Below are positions 9,564 to 21,009 of a stretch of 64,000 nt of DNA, in pieces; positions within the stretch are counted from its first letter, which is position 1; each line of letters starts with the position of its first letter. Origin of the DNA: Pyrus communis (taxonomy: Eukaryota; Streptophyta; Magnoliopsida; Rosales; Rosaceae); assembly GCF_963583255.1 (NCBI RefSeq), contig NC_084819.1:13575259-13639258 (forward strand), given 5' to 3'. Position numbers and translations under genes: made by a program. A model generated the notes under the pieces. The model did not search any database. It saw only the letters and a program-made list of their open reading frames with translations, and was not told the DNA's origin.

Positions 9564-12500
9564 ATGGTATTGCAGCGGAGGTTGGATTATGGCTTCAGTG
9601 GCTACCGGATGCCCGAGGTTCCTCGAGCTTCTAGATCAGCTAGGGTAAATAAAGGCTCCCATGACCCATCTTATGGTTGTCTATTGATAATTTTTTTCGT
9701 GCGTATACGGAGTCCTGATCGCATTTTTCATCATTATCTTTGTTTTAGGGGAGGGGACCTATCAGGAAGAAACTTGAGGCCAATCAGATTCATGCGTTTG
9801 AGATTTTGGCTAGTGTAGCTGGTAAATTATTGCAGGAGAGCAAGGATCCTCTACCGACTAATGATTCTTTTGGAAAGGACCCGCATTTCAAATTTGGCGG
9901 TATTACTAAAAGCAAACAACAGGATAAAGGAAGCTTGCTGAAGGAAGAACCTTGTGAGTTGGGAAGCTGTGATGAGGAAACCTTTTTATACGTGCACGGG
10001 TTGCAAGAGCGCAGGAAAAGCTATACGTTGAATGGGGTTTCACATTCTCAGGAAAATTTTAGTTATGAGATCAACTCGGTGTCTAAAAGTCTAGATTCAG
10101 AGAGGATCAATTTTGGTAAGGGATTGGGTGCAGTTGATAGCAGAAATTCTTGTGGAAGCCATTCTAACAAAGTAGTCAATGACTCTCCCTTATCTGAAGA
10201 TTCCATTGCAGAGAAGCCACAGGGTCTACTTAAGAGGAAGCAAGTGACTGAACCATCACAGGATACGAGTATGAAGGAAGAAAGAACCGAGTTTCTCGGC
10301 AGTTCAGAGGATGTAATGGAAATGGAAGAAAGGCCTCATGAGCTGGTCAGTTCTAGGCATGATGTGAAGACTCCATTTTCAGGGGACTGCAAAAATCACG
10401 GTCCTTTTCTCGGCCATTGTGCTAACATTAGAGTAGTTAATAGAGATGATGACAAAAGCACCATGACAAAGGAATTTGAACATCCACCAGAAGACGGTGA
10501 TAAGAAAATAACAAATCTGGCTGCACCCGGTCATGGTAATCGGCTTTACAATGCACTCTTGTTTTTAATGTAAGATAGGCTTTAGGTTCTACGGTAGCAA
10601 TTGATGATCATATCAATGTTCTTGGCTTAGGACGGAAACTCTTTTTCTTGGATTTTATGTTTGTATGATAAATAATAGCTTTGAAACTGAATTGATGCTT
10701 TCAGATGGGAAAATAAGGCAAGCTAACTGTAACTGGAGAACTTGTTACTCACACCAAAGGTCACAAAAGATATATCCTTTCAAAAAGAGAAAGTTCTTTA
10801 ATTGGAGGCCACTCGCTACATCTGATAGAGGGTGTAACTGTGAAGGCATATTTAACACTCCTGACAAGATACTAAATGGCGACAACTGCTGCGCAGGTTA
10901 AATTTTTCATGCTGTCTGCTTTCCGCTTTCTGCCTATATGTAGATAATGATGTATACTCTCCGTTTACGTTAAGGGTTTAGATTTTAGGGATATATTCAA
11001 GTTTGGCTGAACAGTCCTAGCTCTTGAATGCAGCAGTTAGATCATCCTCAACAACGGGTCAGCAAGTACCTCCCAAGTCTAACGATTGTAATGGTAAGAA
11101 TGTCTGCAATAAAATTCTACAACATATTTGTCATTTTACTTTACAATTGTCGTAGACACTTCTTTCTTTTGTTGACCAGTGAAGCTTAGCATTAAATCCT
11201 TCAAGGTTCCAGAGCTCTTTATTGAAGTTCCTACAACCGCAACTGTTGGTTCGTTGAAGGTTTGTATTATTGCCATTTTTGATCTGCTGATACGTCAATT
11301 TTGCTTGCATTTTGTTCTCTAGGCCTAGTTCTATCTTTTGAGGGGATGGGGGGGGGGGTTGGTTAAAAATACTGTGCGGTCTTTCCAATTTCATATGCAA
11401 CATCAGGTCAAATGAAATGTGTTACAACCGAGCGATTGAAGATTACTTCAATTTATGTCGTACAATTTTTCAACATTATTTTGATACTTCTTAAGCTGGA
11501 TAAATTAAGCATGGCTGTCATAGATGATTATTTCTTACACCGAGCAAGGTTGGTTAGGTGGAGTGTATAGTTTCAGCCCTGGTTTCTACTTTTGGGAGCA
11601 CTAGTAGCGGAAGTAGGGAGGCATTTTGCTTTTTTTGGTTCATAGCTGGAACTTAACTGTTAAGTTATGATTAAGAAGATGCAGAAGGTATGCAATCTTT
11701 ATCTATCTTAAAATCTTTCCGTTTACGTAGTTGATGAGGTCTCTTAATTGTGTTGGGGAAGAAAAATAGATCCATTATAGGGTTCAAGATATCTCATTCA
11801 ATCATTTTGTCTAGATTTAACTGGTGATATCTGATTAGGTAATTTTTCTGCAGAGGACAGTAATGGAGGCAGTAACGTCTATACTCGGAGATGGATTACA
11901 TGTTGGCATCCTGGTCCAGGGAGAAAAGGTCAGAGATGACAACAAAACTCTACTGCAGACAGGGATTTCTCAGGATGACAAGCGACATAATTTGGGTTTC
12001 ATCTTGGAGCCCAAACGGGCAAAGCTTACGTATCCTCCATGCAGTGAAGATCCATCTTTGGTATCTGGCAGATCTCAGGAGTTAACCAGGTGATCACATA
12101 ATAAGTGTTAACTTATGAATTGAATCATCATACTCGTGCCCCAGTGGTAGCTCAAACTCGCATTTACTTCCTAGTTTTCGAATCTTAGGTTACGATTAAT
12201 CTCGTTGCTTATCTTTATGCGAGTATGTTTTGTTGTCAGGCATTCGGCATCTTTGGTGTCACAACCTGGGACTTCAGATGTCTCGATGAGTCCTCCAGTA
12301 CTAAGTTTGGGTGGCTGCATTGAAAGAGACTTCAAGGAAGTTCCTTCTCTTGCTAGTACTTCAACTGACAAAACCCCGCCAACATCCCAAGCTCTCGTTG
12401 CAGTTCCACCAATTAGCATGAAGGCATTGGCTGTGGTTCCTTTTCATCGGAAATCTGGGCATCAAGAGTATGTACAGCGCCGAATCAGGAGACCTTTCTC

Positions 12501-12957
12501 TGTTCCAGAAGTAGAAGCATTGGTTCAGGCTGTTGAGAAACTTGGAACGGGAAGGTTGGCTTGAACTTTGATTGTACCTTGCTATAGTTGAGAAAAACTA
12601 GTACCATGATGCAGATTGTGAGAATTTTCTTCGATTGCAGGTGGCGCGATGTTAAGTTGCGTGCTTTCGAAAGTACAAAACATCGAACTTACGTGGATCT
12701 GAAGGTGAGTGTTTTATTTGATAATTGTTTAGCTGAAGCTTAAATGGAATGGCGTTCAACGCTGTTGTCATCTCAACAATATTTGGAAAATTGGGATGGT
12801 GCAGGACAAGTGGAAAACGTTGGTGCACACAGCGAGGATCTCCCCGCAGCAAAGGAGGGGAGAGCCGGTTCCACAGGAGCTCTTGGACCGCGTCCTAGCC
12901 GCCCATGCCTACTGGTCTCAGCGGCACGCCAAACAGCAGGTGAAAGCGGCGGTCTGA
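9564..12957 (+). CDS. telomere repeat-binding protein, TRP1/TBP1 (TRFL) family
   Basis: The CDS joins 9564-9644, 9749-10535, 10705-10896, 11034-11093, 11180-11259, 11854-12089, 12240-12554, 12641-12704 and 12805-12957. That is 1968 nt, 655 aa, and all introns are GT-AG with phases that fit. The start MVLQRRLDYGF is the conserved family N-terminus. After an acidic, Ser/Lys-rich region, a ubiquitin-like domain lies at about residues 374-445 (VKLSIKSFKVPELF ... VRDDNKTLLQTGI). A C-terminal Myb domain lies at about 558-617 (RRPFSVPEVEALV ... GRWRDVKLRAF) with the telobox-type motif VDLKDKWKTLVHT and the plant-specific C-terminal extension. Family members bind double-stranded TTTAGGG repeats in the nucleus through this Myb fold and its extra helix. 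Length and domain order fit Arabidopsis TRP1/TBP1. Which paralogue it is cannot be decided here. Confidence 0.93.
11028..11036 (+). promoter_or_regulatory. NAGNAG tandem splice acceptor in the TRP gene
   Basis: The acceptor of the fourth coding exon reads ATGCAGCAGTTAG. Splicing after the first CAG (exon from 11034) or after the second (from 11037) keeps the frame. The only difference is one alanine codon, GCA-GTT versus GTT. Such acceptors commonly produce two isoforms, but use of both is inferred. Confidence 0.5.
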
Positions 12958-13126
12958 GCCCGAGGCTCTGTAACAGAGAACCGGGAAGGAGAAGCGTATG
13001 TTGTCTATATGTAAAAATTACAGACAGAAAAATTGACATGTAAACGTGACCTGTTGCAAAATGCTGTCTTAACTTGACCCACAAGACACCAAATCCTTTC
13101 GATCCCAATTAAAAAGTGTCTTGTGA

Positions 13127-13734
13127 GATCATCTTCAGTAGACATGTCAAACAATTATTGTCAAAATTTTATTCGATCGCTAATGCGGACAATTGAATAT
13201 ACATGTTAAATCTTCTTTCATATATGCATGTGTTAAATATTTATTTTATTAATATATTAGATCTCAAGATTACAATAACTATTAAAAAATAATTTTATTT
13301 TTCTTCTTATTGGTTGGTGGTGAGACCCCATGCATTTAAAAAATTAAATAAAAGCATTTGACGCCTAAGACCATCTCCAAATGAGATGTCAAATTCTAAG
13401 TGGAATGCCATGTAATCAAATTTGAAGGTTGAAACTTGTCAATCCTATGTGAATTGAGATATGAGTTTTCATATGCTAAATTTGATATATGAGTTTTCAG
13501 AGAAAATGTGATGTCAAATAATTTTTAATTATTTTATTTTGTGAATCCCATTAATGCATCAATTATAGATCTTGAAAATTTATTTTAATTGATTTTTTTT
13601 AAATGGGTCCTATAAATATCATTTATAATAAAAAAAACATATTGGTTGGAAAAATAGAAAATCTGACAATGCCACATTAACCATCAAATTAAAATTTAAT
13701 ATTTATCTTTTTGACATATTTATTGAAGATGCTC
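13127..13734. mobile_element. MITE-like repeat downstream of the TRP gene
   Basis: The left end GATCATCTTCAGTAGACATGTCAAA matches, inverted, the right end, which reads inward as GAGCATCTTCAATAAATATGTCAAA. A third related end (GACCATCTCCAAATGAGATGTCAAA) starts near 13368. This suggests one copy inserted in another, or a tandem MITE. No clear target-site duplication was found. The inside is AT-rich and non-coding. Confidence 0.6.
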
Positions 13735-14039
13735 TTAAGTTTTGTGCTGTCAAAAAGGACAGACAAAGGCAATGCAGTGAATCCATGTCAGTTTATATAA
13801 CATTTTTGGTCAAAAGAAATGTTGCCGTTTTTTGTCCCACATTGCATTTCACGTCACATTTGAATGCTTTGACATGCAAAATAATTTGTTTTCAATTCAA
13901 TCCATGATTTTTCAAAAATTTGAGCGTTGTTTGTAGCCACATTTGACTTGTGAGTTATATACCTTATTCTTAATCTTGTGACACGAGTCAGGTGCTAACT
14001 TGTCACAATGGGTCACCAAATCACATGGAATATGAATCC

Positions 14040-14270
14040 CCCCTCCCTCCCTCCCTCCCTCCCTCCCTAATGCTTAGTTTTGCCAAAGCCCCTTGGAACA
14101 ATATTAACAAAACCATTTTGATACCAGAGTTGATTGCCAAAGCCCCTTGGAACAATATTAACAAAACCATTTTGATACCAGAGTTGAAGAAATAATAGTT
14201 ATGAGTTATTCCTGCACCTGAAATCGAATAAATAATAGTTATGAGTTATTCCTGCACCTGAAATTGAAGA
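14040..14270 (+). repeat. CCCT microsatellite and two back-to-back tandem duplications
   Basis: A (CCCT)n tract (14040-14068) is followed by a 54-bp unit present twice in tandem (14081-14134 and 14135-14188). Next comes a 40-bp unit present about twice (14191-14230 and 14231-14270). The copies are almost identical, so the duplications look recent. No coding role is evident. Confidence 0.85.
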
Positions 14271-15133
14271 GATATTCTCGTTACTAATTCATCATGTAAC
14301 AAGTTTTTATTGAACTCATGGTTCAAATTTTCAACATGTTGTAAGCACTAATTGATCGGGTAATGCCATGAATTGATTGCAATTGAAATTATGTGTTGGG
14401 TTTCATATTCTCAGTATTAGTGCATTTGAGGTTTTATCCAATTCCTAGTGTCACTGCACTCGTGTTCCTTCTTATCCCAAGTATCAGCTGTAAATAAAAA
14501 AACAAAATGAAAATGATAGTCACTCTTTTTTTTTTTTTTTACACAACCATTCGTATTTGTGTCCACAAGATTGGATAAATTAAGCAAAACCTGATCAACA
14601 AGAGAATCACAAACACACTATACATAACTAATATGTAGAAACAGGAACTCTCAGGGTACTGTACTAGATACACATGGTTCATCAATCTATAAAGAGACAA
14701 GAACCAATCTATAGATAGACAAGAAGCATGTGAAGGAATTTCAAATGGTGCATTTCTCATTTGTGGTCCTTGTGAAGAACACCACTTGACTGTTGCAAAT
14801 TCAGCAGCAACTCCCTACTTCTATCCAATCATAAATAGACACATGTCCAAATAATTGAAATAGTAATCTCACATTGAACATGTGTTCATCTGTGATTGAT
14901 TAGAAGCAGAAGCGGCTGCTAGATTTGTAGCAGCCAAGTAGTGTCCCCTTGCGAAGTGCATGTGCTTAACTTGGGTTGATCAATTAATTAAGCACTAATT
15001 GCAGCTAGAATTATTATTTAAATTGAGTATCAGGTAGACAGTTATGTGTGGTCAGCTCTTACTACACTTTTTCTGCTAAAGAAGTATTATGTATTTGATA
15101 AAGTACTAATCTTTTGGAAAGATCAACCTCTTC
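14271..15133. other. intergenic DNA, nothing recognised
   Basis: The stretch contains a T16 run near 14529 and short random reading frames with no recognisable domain. I see no gene, repeat boundary or RNA gene in it. Confidence 0.6.
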
Positions 15134-15331
15134 GGATCCATTTTGTGGGGATTTTAGAAATCTTCACATTCTAGTTGTTCATTGTACATCTTGCAGCCAG
15201 TTTTTGTAAGATATTATTTGTGTTTAATTTTAATAAAAAAAATCAAATGATTTATGACCGCACGATGCACGATGAATGACTAAGATGTGTGGATTTCTAA
15301 AACCACCACAATTTGAATCCGGATGGGATCC
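15134..15331. mobile_element. palindromic MITE-like repeat
   Basis: GGATCC marks both ends. The left arm has TTGTGGGGATTTTAGAAATC followed by CACATTCTAG and TTCATTGTACATC. Read inverted, the right arm has TTGTGGTGGTTTTAGAAATC followed by CACATCTTAG and TTCATCGTGCATC. The arms are about 75 bp around a small centre. No target-site duplication was identified. Confidence 0.65.
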
Positions 15332-15649
15332 AAGTCCAATCTTTTGCATCTCCAAAACACAGTTAAATTTGTGTTTTTCAATGAAATTTTTTTAGTGTAA
15401 CGGTCATACTGTTACATGGATGTTGTTAGTATTTTAGTATGTATTTACCATACTTAGTACTACAGTCTAGTGATATTCTTTTGCACCTGCACATAAGAGA
15501 TCTTAAAATCATATTTTGTGAATGACGAGTTCGATTTCAATTATTCCCGTCATTCCTTTGTGTAAATATATTTTTGTATAATGTTGTGTCCCAAACGTTA
15601 TTTTTTTTTTTCACTAGGTGAGGTGCTAAGGGATATTCCCAAATTAGGT

Positions 15650-15970
15650 GAGGTGCTGGAGGTTGAAACCAATTCGAAATGATTGGTTCAAATGCTCAAC
15701 AAAGAGATCCAAGATGATGTTTCTATGTAGGTATTTTGGTTGATATTTGGAATATGATGCGGTCATTCCAGTCGGTGAAGTTCATCTTCACCCCTCATCA
15801 ATGCAATCATGCAACCCATATGGTGGCGGTGTACATTTTGAAGCATGGCGGGATAATTAGTTGGGATGAATTAGGACTAGAATTTATTTTTAATATTTTA
15901 GCAGAAGAAGCAAATGTTTCCATTCGTATTTGATTATTAATATAATTCTAACTTTCGACAAAAAAAAAAG
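15650..15970 (+). pseudogene. RNase H-like tail of a non-LTR (LINE-type) retroelement
   Basis: The reading LVQMLNKEIQDDV, then VDIWNMMRSFQSVKFIFTP..CN.A.HMVA resembles the RVT_3-type RNase H domain found at the C-terminus of plant LINE pol proteins. It changes frame near 15727 and ends with a stop at 15931-15933. A short A tract (15960-15969) follows, as expected for a 5'-truncated LINE insertion. The family call is from motif memory. A cellular RNase H-like gene fragment is the alternative. Confidence 0.55.
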
Positions 15971-16544
15971 ACCACTTCTATTAACAAATAGATACATGTG
16001 TTATACCATAAGTGAATTAGTAACATCACTTGACAATATGACGTACTAAAACTCTCTTTCTAATAAAAGTAAGACTTGTATTATGAATCCTACTTTTATC
16101 AGAGAGATAATTTAAACGTGGTGTCTCTCCTTAGCATCACCCGTTCCGCTTTATCCTCTTGCATTTCCCCTTTTGTTTTCGGGTAATTCCGTGATTGAAC
16201 AAATCGATCAATGATGAACGTAAACAAATAAAGAAGTGCAGGTTGGTTGTTGGCATAACAAAAATCAAAGACAGTAGAGAGCCACACAAACACACATGTG
16301 AACGAAAAATTCATCATTCTTTTGGTGGCACTTTTAGCTTTTTGAAAGATGCCCCTATTCCCACGGACCATGTCATTTGTCATGCTACTTTCACTTGGTA
16401 TGCTATCCAACATTTAAATTGTTTCCAAAATTCAATGTTTCACATTGATTTTTCTTTTCCATATCAAAGAGATCAAAAAGTTGTCGTTGGGTTTTTTTTT
16501 TTTTTTTTTTTTTTTGACAAACAAAAATGTTAGTGTGTTAATTA

Positions 16545-16935
16545 TGTTGTGGATAATATGTGGATGACCCACATGAATAGTTTGTAACTATTTATGCACA
16601 ATATTTTCACTATTCATTTGTGAAAAATTTGTAAAGTGAATAGTATTATCTTTGCTTATAAAACGAATGAGGGTATAGAAGCAAGGAGGCACACGGAAGT
16701 GGAAGAGAGAACGGAAGTGGAAGAGAGAAAAGAGAAGAAGAGAGAGAAAAGAGAGGAAGAGGAGAGGGGATAATAGAGAGAGAGAGTTATTTTGTACTCT
16801 TATTATTCTAAATTATAATGGAAGTACCATTGTTGTCCCAAAGACGTACTCCAGTCACACTGACTGTAGAGGAACCTCGTAAATTTTGTGTCTTGTTTCT
16901 TTTATTCCACTGCATACACCATCGCTTTTACAACA
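16545..16935 (+). repeat. 5' LTR of the 16.5-22.6 kb copia element
   Basis: A 391-bp LTR. It contains CTTATAAAACG (TATA-like, near 16655), then a GA-rich tract (16680-16790) and a 3' part ending TTTTACAACA. The TATA-like box and downstream GA-rich leader fit an R/U5 layout. Confidence 0.92.
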
Positions 16936-18149
16936 CGTTATCAGTACGAGATGCTCTCATGTTAGTGGAAAACATAACACCATAAATTCGGACAAACAAA
17001 GGTACAACAAAACAAGCAAAGGTATGTCCATTTTTTCGTCTCTCCCACCGCGCCAGAAGCGCCCCACCAAATTCCGGTGAGAATTAAAATTTACAACGAT
17101 CTGTAGTCGTCACGAGATAAGAAAGGTCGTACCTAACAACTGGTTTCCAGAGATCCAGAAGAATCTCATCAAACTTGGAAACCCAGATCGCGTCATTTTC
17201 GACGGATCTCGAGAACTCCTATGAATACTCAGTTGTCTGAGATGGTGATGGCAGAACTGACTCCACATAGGCCTCCCTCTCTTGTACCTCCATCAACCCC
17301 GATGTCATCTATGTTCCTGTATGGAAGTTCTTGTTTCGTGATGCCATATTCTTTGGACCATGCAAGGAAAATTGAAGAAAACACAAGGATGGGAAATGGT
17401 ATTCCTTATCTGGCCTTTCCCATGGAAAAAGTAACAGTCTGTGCGTTTTTGCATAAAGAAAAAGAGGCAAAAGCAATGGAATTATGCATCAGCACATTTT
17501 GAAAAAGCATAAGACAAAATAATAAAATAAAAGGAAAAATGATGGTGCGTTAGACACCATGTGGAAACCAAGAAAAAAAAAACAAAAGTTTTTTGGATTG
17601 TTGCACCATGTGAATGAATAAGAAAAAAATAATAATAAAAAAAAAGGGTAAAGGCTTTTAGATGGTGTTGCACCATCTGAAAAGAAAGAAAAAAAATATA
17701 TATGTATTTATTTATGTGAATGATGTTGGTTTAAAATCCTTTCACAAGTTCTATTTACTTTAAAACAATTTATTTATCATGGACGATTTTACTGCCTACT
17801 GCTTTAAGTTTTTGATTTAAGTGAATGATGCTGAATTAAAACTCTTATCACAAGCTTTATTTACTGTGGCTGGAATTACCGCCTATTGTTTTAATTTATT
17901 TATTGTACTTATCTTTTGTTACGATGAGTATATATAGGACCTGAAATTCCTTGATCAGATCAGAACCTGCAGTTTCTTGATCCTAATCATATAAAATGAT
18001 TGGACCCGAAATTCCATCATACCAAAAGATCGGGTATGAAGTCCCTTGATCCTTAAGATCAGGACATAAAGTTCTTTGATGAGTACAGTAAGTTTGAAGT
18101 GCCATAGTGCCTCAACTTAATTATAATAAAAGTCATAAGAGTTTCAGTC

Positions 18150-20200
18150 TACAGACTATTAAATAAGGATCAGAAGTTCCTTATATCCATACTCAAAATG
18201 GTTTAGCAGAAATATTTATTAAGCGGATGAAACTGATTACCTGCGCTCTGCTCATGAAAACAAAATTGTCAAGTTTTCTACATGGTGACATGTCATGATG
18301 CATTATTAGTTTGGTTGGGACCTGTCTCCAACCATCAATACTTCTCAATACAACTCGTGTTTAGGAACCAACCAAACATTATACATTTATGTGTTTTTGA
18401 TTGTGTTATCTATGTGCCTATTGCACCGCCGTAATTTATTAAAATGAGGTATCAACACAAATTGGAAATTTATGTTGGATTTGATTCATCATCTATCATT
18501 CAATATTTGGAACCCTTGATTGAGGATATGTTTACCGTGTAGTTTACGAATTGTCATTTTGATAAGACAATTTTCCCGCTGTTAGGGGGAGAAAATAACT
18601 TCGTTTCAGAAGAACGATTAGAAAATATCATTCCAGAAGAATGATGAGAAAAGACCGTTCCAGAAGAACGAAGAGAATTTGTCTTATTTTGATTCATGAA
18701 GCAATCAATACAAAAACGAAGTGAGAATAATTGAATGATGTAACGATATGCAAATCAAATGCCAGATGCATTTAATGATGCAATGAAAGTGATGAAATCA
18801 CATATACTTGCTACAAATGTGCCTACAAGAATTGATGTCCTTATTGGACAAAATAATGATGCAGTAAATGATTTATTTGTTTCACGTCTGAAGCGTGGTA
18901 GTCCTTCAGACTCAAAATGGTTAGTCATTTGAAAGAAGAAGAATATGACACTATTGAACTATTACATTCTCGAAGCATAATTGCAACATGCCGGAAGCAT
19001 GACAGTTGCTGCATGGATACACGTCCTAGAAAGGACAATCTGGGACATGGGAATGTTGATGTCTCATGGATGAAGCATGATTGACGTATAGGTTCCAATG
19101 ACTCAACTCCCGAAGTGGAGATTAAAATCCAAGCTCTATAATGCTCAAGAGGAGGTTATGATCCGCATTCTCTAAACTATGACTATCCTGGAAGAAATAG
19201 TGTAATGCTCTTGAAGAGGCAATGGATATCCAAAGAAATGGAAAGCTTTTATGCATGCACATGCACATGAGAATATGGGATCACAAATTGATGATAACCA
19301 ATGGTAATTTTGGTTTTTACAAGTAGCTACTAAATTCATCAATGAGTTGTATTGATATTGAGTCCCGTTCTTTTTCTGTCAACAAAATTATTGGCCAAAA
19401 TGGAGAAAGGCAATTCCATTACAATTTTGTAAGAACGTGGAAAAATAGACCTATATACTTGAATGCAATACAAATAGCCAAAAGATGTTAAACCTAGAAG
19501 GTTACATATGGGCATTTGTAATACTGTGAAATACACTCACACGATATGACACAAGGTTATAAACAAGTTCATATGAATAGAGAATTATATACGAAGGGTT
19601 ATGTGTCGCCTACATCATATCTCTATAAGTAAATCCCTCAAATATACATGGAAGCAAATTGCTCTGTATAAATTCCAAAGGAAAATGTGTCATGAAGTGT
19701 AGAAAATCCTTGAAGGATTCAAATTGCTTAAAGTAAGCCCCGGAAGGGTAAAGCATAAAATATGTACTCAATACCAATGGATGATATAAATTGCCTTAGT
19801 GAGTGCTTTCATTATGATATTGTTGCAGCATACTAAAATCTCTTGTAAGAGTTGATGATATTAAATTGAGACTCCTGAAGAGTCTAGAAAGATTATAAAG
19901 TGTTGAGGGAAATATTGTCTCGAACTGCAGATCGATCAATATGTCAACACGAATCTTATCCATGATGTTTATAATATTAAAGAATCATATGGATTGAAGA
20001 TTATGAGTTGAACACTCAAATGATTTAGACACTAAGAATGATCAATTATCTTCGTGAGGGTAAATATAAATTGATATTTGGTCCAGAAGTACCAGATCTT
20101 AGTGAAGTATATGCTTTATTGTATTTGGCACAATATATTGAATGCAATAAAACTTATTTATTAATATCTCCGAGAAATTACAGACATGTACATACATATG
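18150..20200 (+). pseudogene. copia pol remnants (integrase to RT)
   Basis: Near 18190 the reading runs PYIHTQNGLAE then FIKRMKLI.CALLMKTKL, which is the end of the integrase core. The following stretch (to about 18920) resembles the integrase-RT linker, including GYVYRVVYELSF and a serine/arginine-rich degenerate repeat. Around 20038-20160 a short open stretch carries YLREGKYKLIFGPEVP and ALLYLAQ, as in the RT/RNase H junction. Stops and frameshifts are dense and most of the RT core is unrecognisable, so this is a relic. Confidence 0.7.
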
Positions 20201-20228
20201 AGTTAAAACAAACAAACAAGATGAGCTT

Positions 20229-20845
20229 TCACAAAGGTTGCTCATGTGAAACCTCAGTACTCAGCAATACCTCATAAGGGGGAGGCACTAGAGATTGATC
20301 ATGTGGCACCCCAGTACTTGACAAAACACCAGAAGGAGAAGGCATCAGTTGCCTTCGGAATCTAGCAACGAACCTCTGGTGATCATTTTGAATCCGACTT
20401 TCGGATTCTTGAAGATGGTCAAGTTTTCTTTTCATGCTCGTTGAGTAATTATTTGCAAGCATGTGTAACACTCTATTCTTGTGCTTGAGCCCTCTGATTT
20501 CTTGTTTAAGACTTGCCACCTCAGCCATCAATGATTCAACTTGGTGATTTCGAGCAAGTAGGCGTTGACCCATATTGGATACAGAGCCCGCACATTGAAC
20601 ACTAAGAGCCAAGGAGTCTTGAACGACCGACTCATCAGACTGTTTTGAAAGGATTCTGTTATCCTTTGAAGTGAGAAGATTCCTAACTACCACAGTAGCG
20701 GTATGTTATTGTTCATCACATAGTCCCCAATCGTAAGAGGACCATTACAAGATAAGAAGGATGGGCGCCATATATTATCTTAACGCTGCTCGTCTGTATC
20801 ACTCCTAAGACTCAAATCTAAGCCAATGTTAGATGGGCAAGCCAT
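20229..20845 (-). pseudogene. antisense coiled-coil ORF inside the copia element
   Basis: A 154-codon open frame on the minus strand (20693-20229) has a long helical heptad-like region: LLARNHQVESLMAEVASLKQ, EIRGLKHKNRVLHMLANNY, MKRKLDHLQESESRI. It ends in a Pro/Ser-rich tail with a repeated PPYEVLLST / PSPSGVLSST motif. Upstream on the same strand, from ATG 20845, the reading MACPSNIGLDLSLRSDTDEQR, then WRPSFLSCNGPLTIGDYVM looks like the original N-terminus, separated by a stop and a frame change. I recall similar hypothetical proteins annotated repeatedly in Rosaceae genomes. It lies between pol and the 3' LTR, opposite to the element's transcription. Function unknown; a structural coiled coil is all that can be inferred. 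Confidence 0.6.
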
Positions 20846-21009
20846 TTTCAGAAATGATGAAGGAAAAAGGATGTTAAATAAAATCTCAGAAGTGTAAGAA
20901 GGGAAAATTTCTACAGGCAACAACTTTCTGAGCATACTCTTGAACACAATTGATGTCTCTATAAAAGAAGAGGCAATAGAGCCACTTGTTCAGAGATCGA
21001 AGATGCATC

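Noticed and set aside
12773..13108. 111-codon - strand ORF at the end of the TRP gene
   Set aside because: Antisense shadow of the last coding exon (12805-12957).
14539..14760. 73-codon hydrophobic - strand ORF
   Set aside because: Hydrophobic stretch arises from AT-rich sequence; no family resemblance, no neighbours or promoter signs.
16677..16790. GA-rich tract that might be a GAGA-type regulatory element of a host gene
   Set aside because: It is part of the LTR and has a matching copy at 22365-22480, so it belongs to the retrotransposon.
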